Assembly: GCF_008632455.1 (NCBI RefSeq)
Contig: NZ_CP043929.1
Coordinates: 2,480,001-2,544,000 of the forward strand
From: Methylomonas rhizoryzae
Lineage (GTDB): Bacteria > Pseudomonadota > Gammaproteobacteria > Methylococcales > Methylomonadaceae
Length of the DNA stretch: 64,000 nt
Direction of reading: 5' to 3'
In this document: positions 63,765 to 64,000 of the stretch, piece by piece
Layout of the letters: every line of letters starts with the position of its first letter
How positions within the stretch are numbered: the stretch's first letter is position 1
Translations under genes and position numbers: made by a program
Notes under the pieces: model-generated
The model's input: the letters and a program-made list of their open reading frames with translations, nothing else
The model's database searches: none
What the model was told of the DNA's origin: nothing

Positions 63765-64000
63765 TTAAGTATTCTCGGCTATGGCCACAAACTCATCGAA
63801 ACCAGCCAAAAACGCGTCGGTCACGTCCGGATCGAAATGCCTTCCTTTTCCTTCAGCGATAATAGCCCGCGCGCGTTCATACGGCAGCGCCGGTTTGTAA
63901 GGCCGCGACGACACCAAGGCATCGAACACATCGGCCAGCGCCATGAGCCGGGCGGAAATAGGGATGGCATCGCCGACCAGACCGTCGGGATATCCGCTGC
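63765..64000 (-). CDS. HD-GYP domain protein, C-terminal part (start outside window)
   Basis: 78 codons of the 3' end are visible. SGYPDGLVGDAIPISARLMA, LADVFDALVSSRPYKPALPY and EGKGRHFDPDVTDAFLAGFD are the conserved end of HD-GYP cyclic-di-GMP phosphodiesterases (GYP-DGL, DVFDAL, RPYK, HFDP). It is probably RpfG-like with an N-terminal receiver, not visible here. It ends 22 bp before the PAS sensor, making a four-gene operon that couples sensing to c-di-GMP breakdown. Confidence 0.88.
   Translation of the reverse strand, partial: SGYPDGLVGDAIPISARLMALADVFDALVSSRPYKPALPYERARAIIAEGKGRHFDPDVTDAFLAGFDEFVAIAENT

Overview
The window is GC-rich, gene-dense chromosomal DNA of a Gram-negative gammaproteobacterium. 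The best guess is a type I methanotroph of the Methylomonas/Methylococcaceae kind. This rests on large periplasmic or surface multiheme c-type cytochromes, a GMC oxidoreductase paired with a cytochrome, a VPLPA/PEP-CTERM-like protein, a sorbosone-dehydrogenase-like quinoprotein and general sequence flavour. No rRNA, tRNA or methane-oxidation gene is present to prove it.

Layout. 0-3.1 kb: 3' part of a cytochrome c gene followed by a GMC flavoprotein. 3.1-6.5 kb: GntR/UTRA regulator, pfkB-family sugar kinase, PEP-CTERM-like secreted protein. 6.8-7.4 kb: remnants of a FecR / PepSY iron-uptake locus, then a low-GC FkbM methyltransferase. 8.9-13.1 kb: Lrp-type regulator divergent from leuA, and an Aer-like chemoreceptor. 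13.5-20.5 kb: EF-hand protein, a hydrolase-like lipoprotein and a tripartite MacAB-type exporter (outer-membrane factor, adaptor, ATPase, permease). 20.6-22.7 kb: YgiQ radical SAM protein.

23.6-37.1 kb is the most unusual region. Two homologous giant multiheme cytochromes (1272 and 1022 aa) face each other. Between them lie a YVTN beta-propeller protein and a decayed vapBC toxin-antitoxin pair. Divergent from the second cytochrome is a three-gene unit: a vanadium-haloperoxidase-family enzyme with an added Cys-containing helical N-terminal region, an Ig/PKD-like secreted protein and a secreted protein of unknown family. The two cytochromes share nine heme-site positions with identical local spacings. 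In both, site 2 is irregular: CX3CH in one, a cysteine-less CAGHH in the other.

37.5-48.3 kb: housekeeping and small genes (YceK-like lipoprotein, DUF2905, HAD phosphatase, LuxR-type regulator with a degenerate receiver, NUDIX hydrolase, PQQ-type dehydrogenase, HtpX, DUF2835, Bfd with a clear Fur box, a beta/gamma-crystallin-like protein, DUF2235 hydrolase, membrane protein, EEP hydrolase, lipoprotein). 48.3-52.8 kb: a gspGHIJKLM type II secretion operon without C, D, E or F. 52.9-54.8 kb: an operon of a CarS/CDP-archaeol-synthase-like protein, an EEP phosphatase-like protein and a CDP-alcohol phosphatidyltransferase, suggesting a lipid head-group pathway. 54.8-64 kb: a four-gene signalling operon on the minus strand (HD-GYP, PAS sensor without kinase, HK-REC-PAS-PAS, large hybrid kinase with HPT).

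All assignments come from reading motifs by eye. No database search or structure prediction was run.
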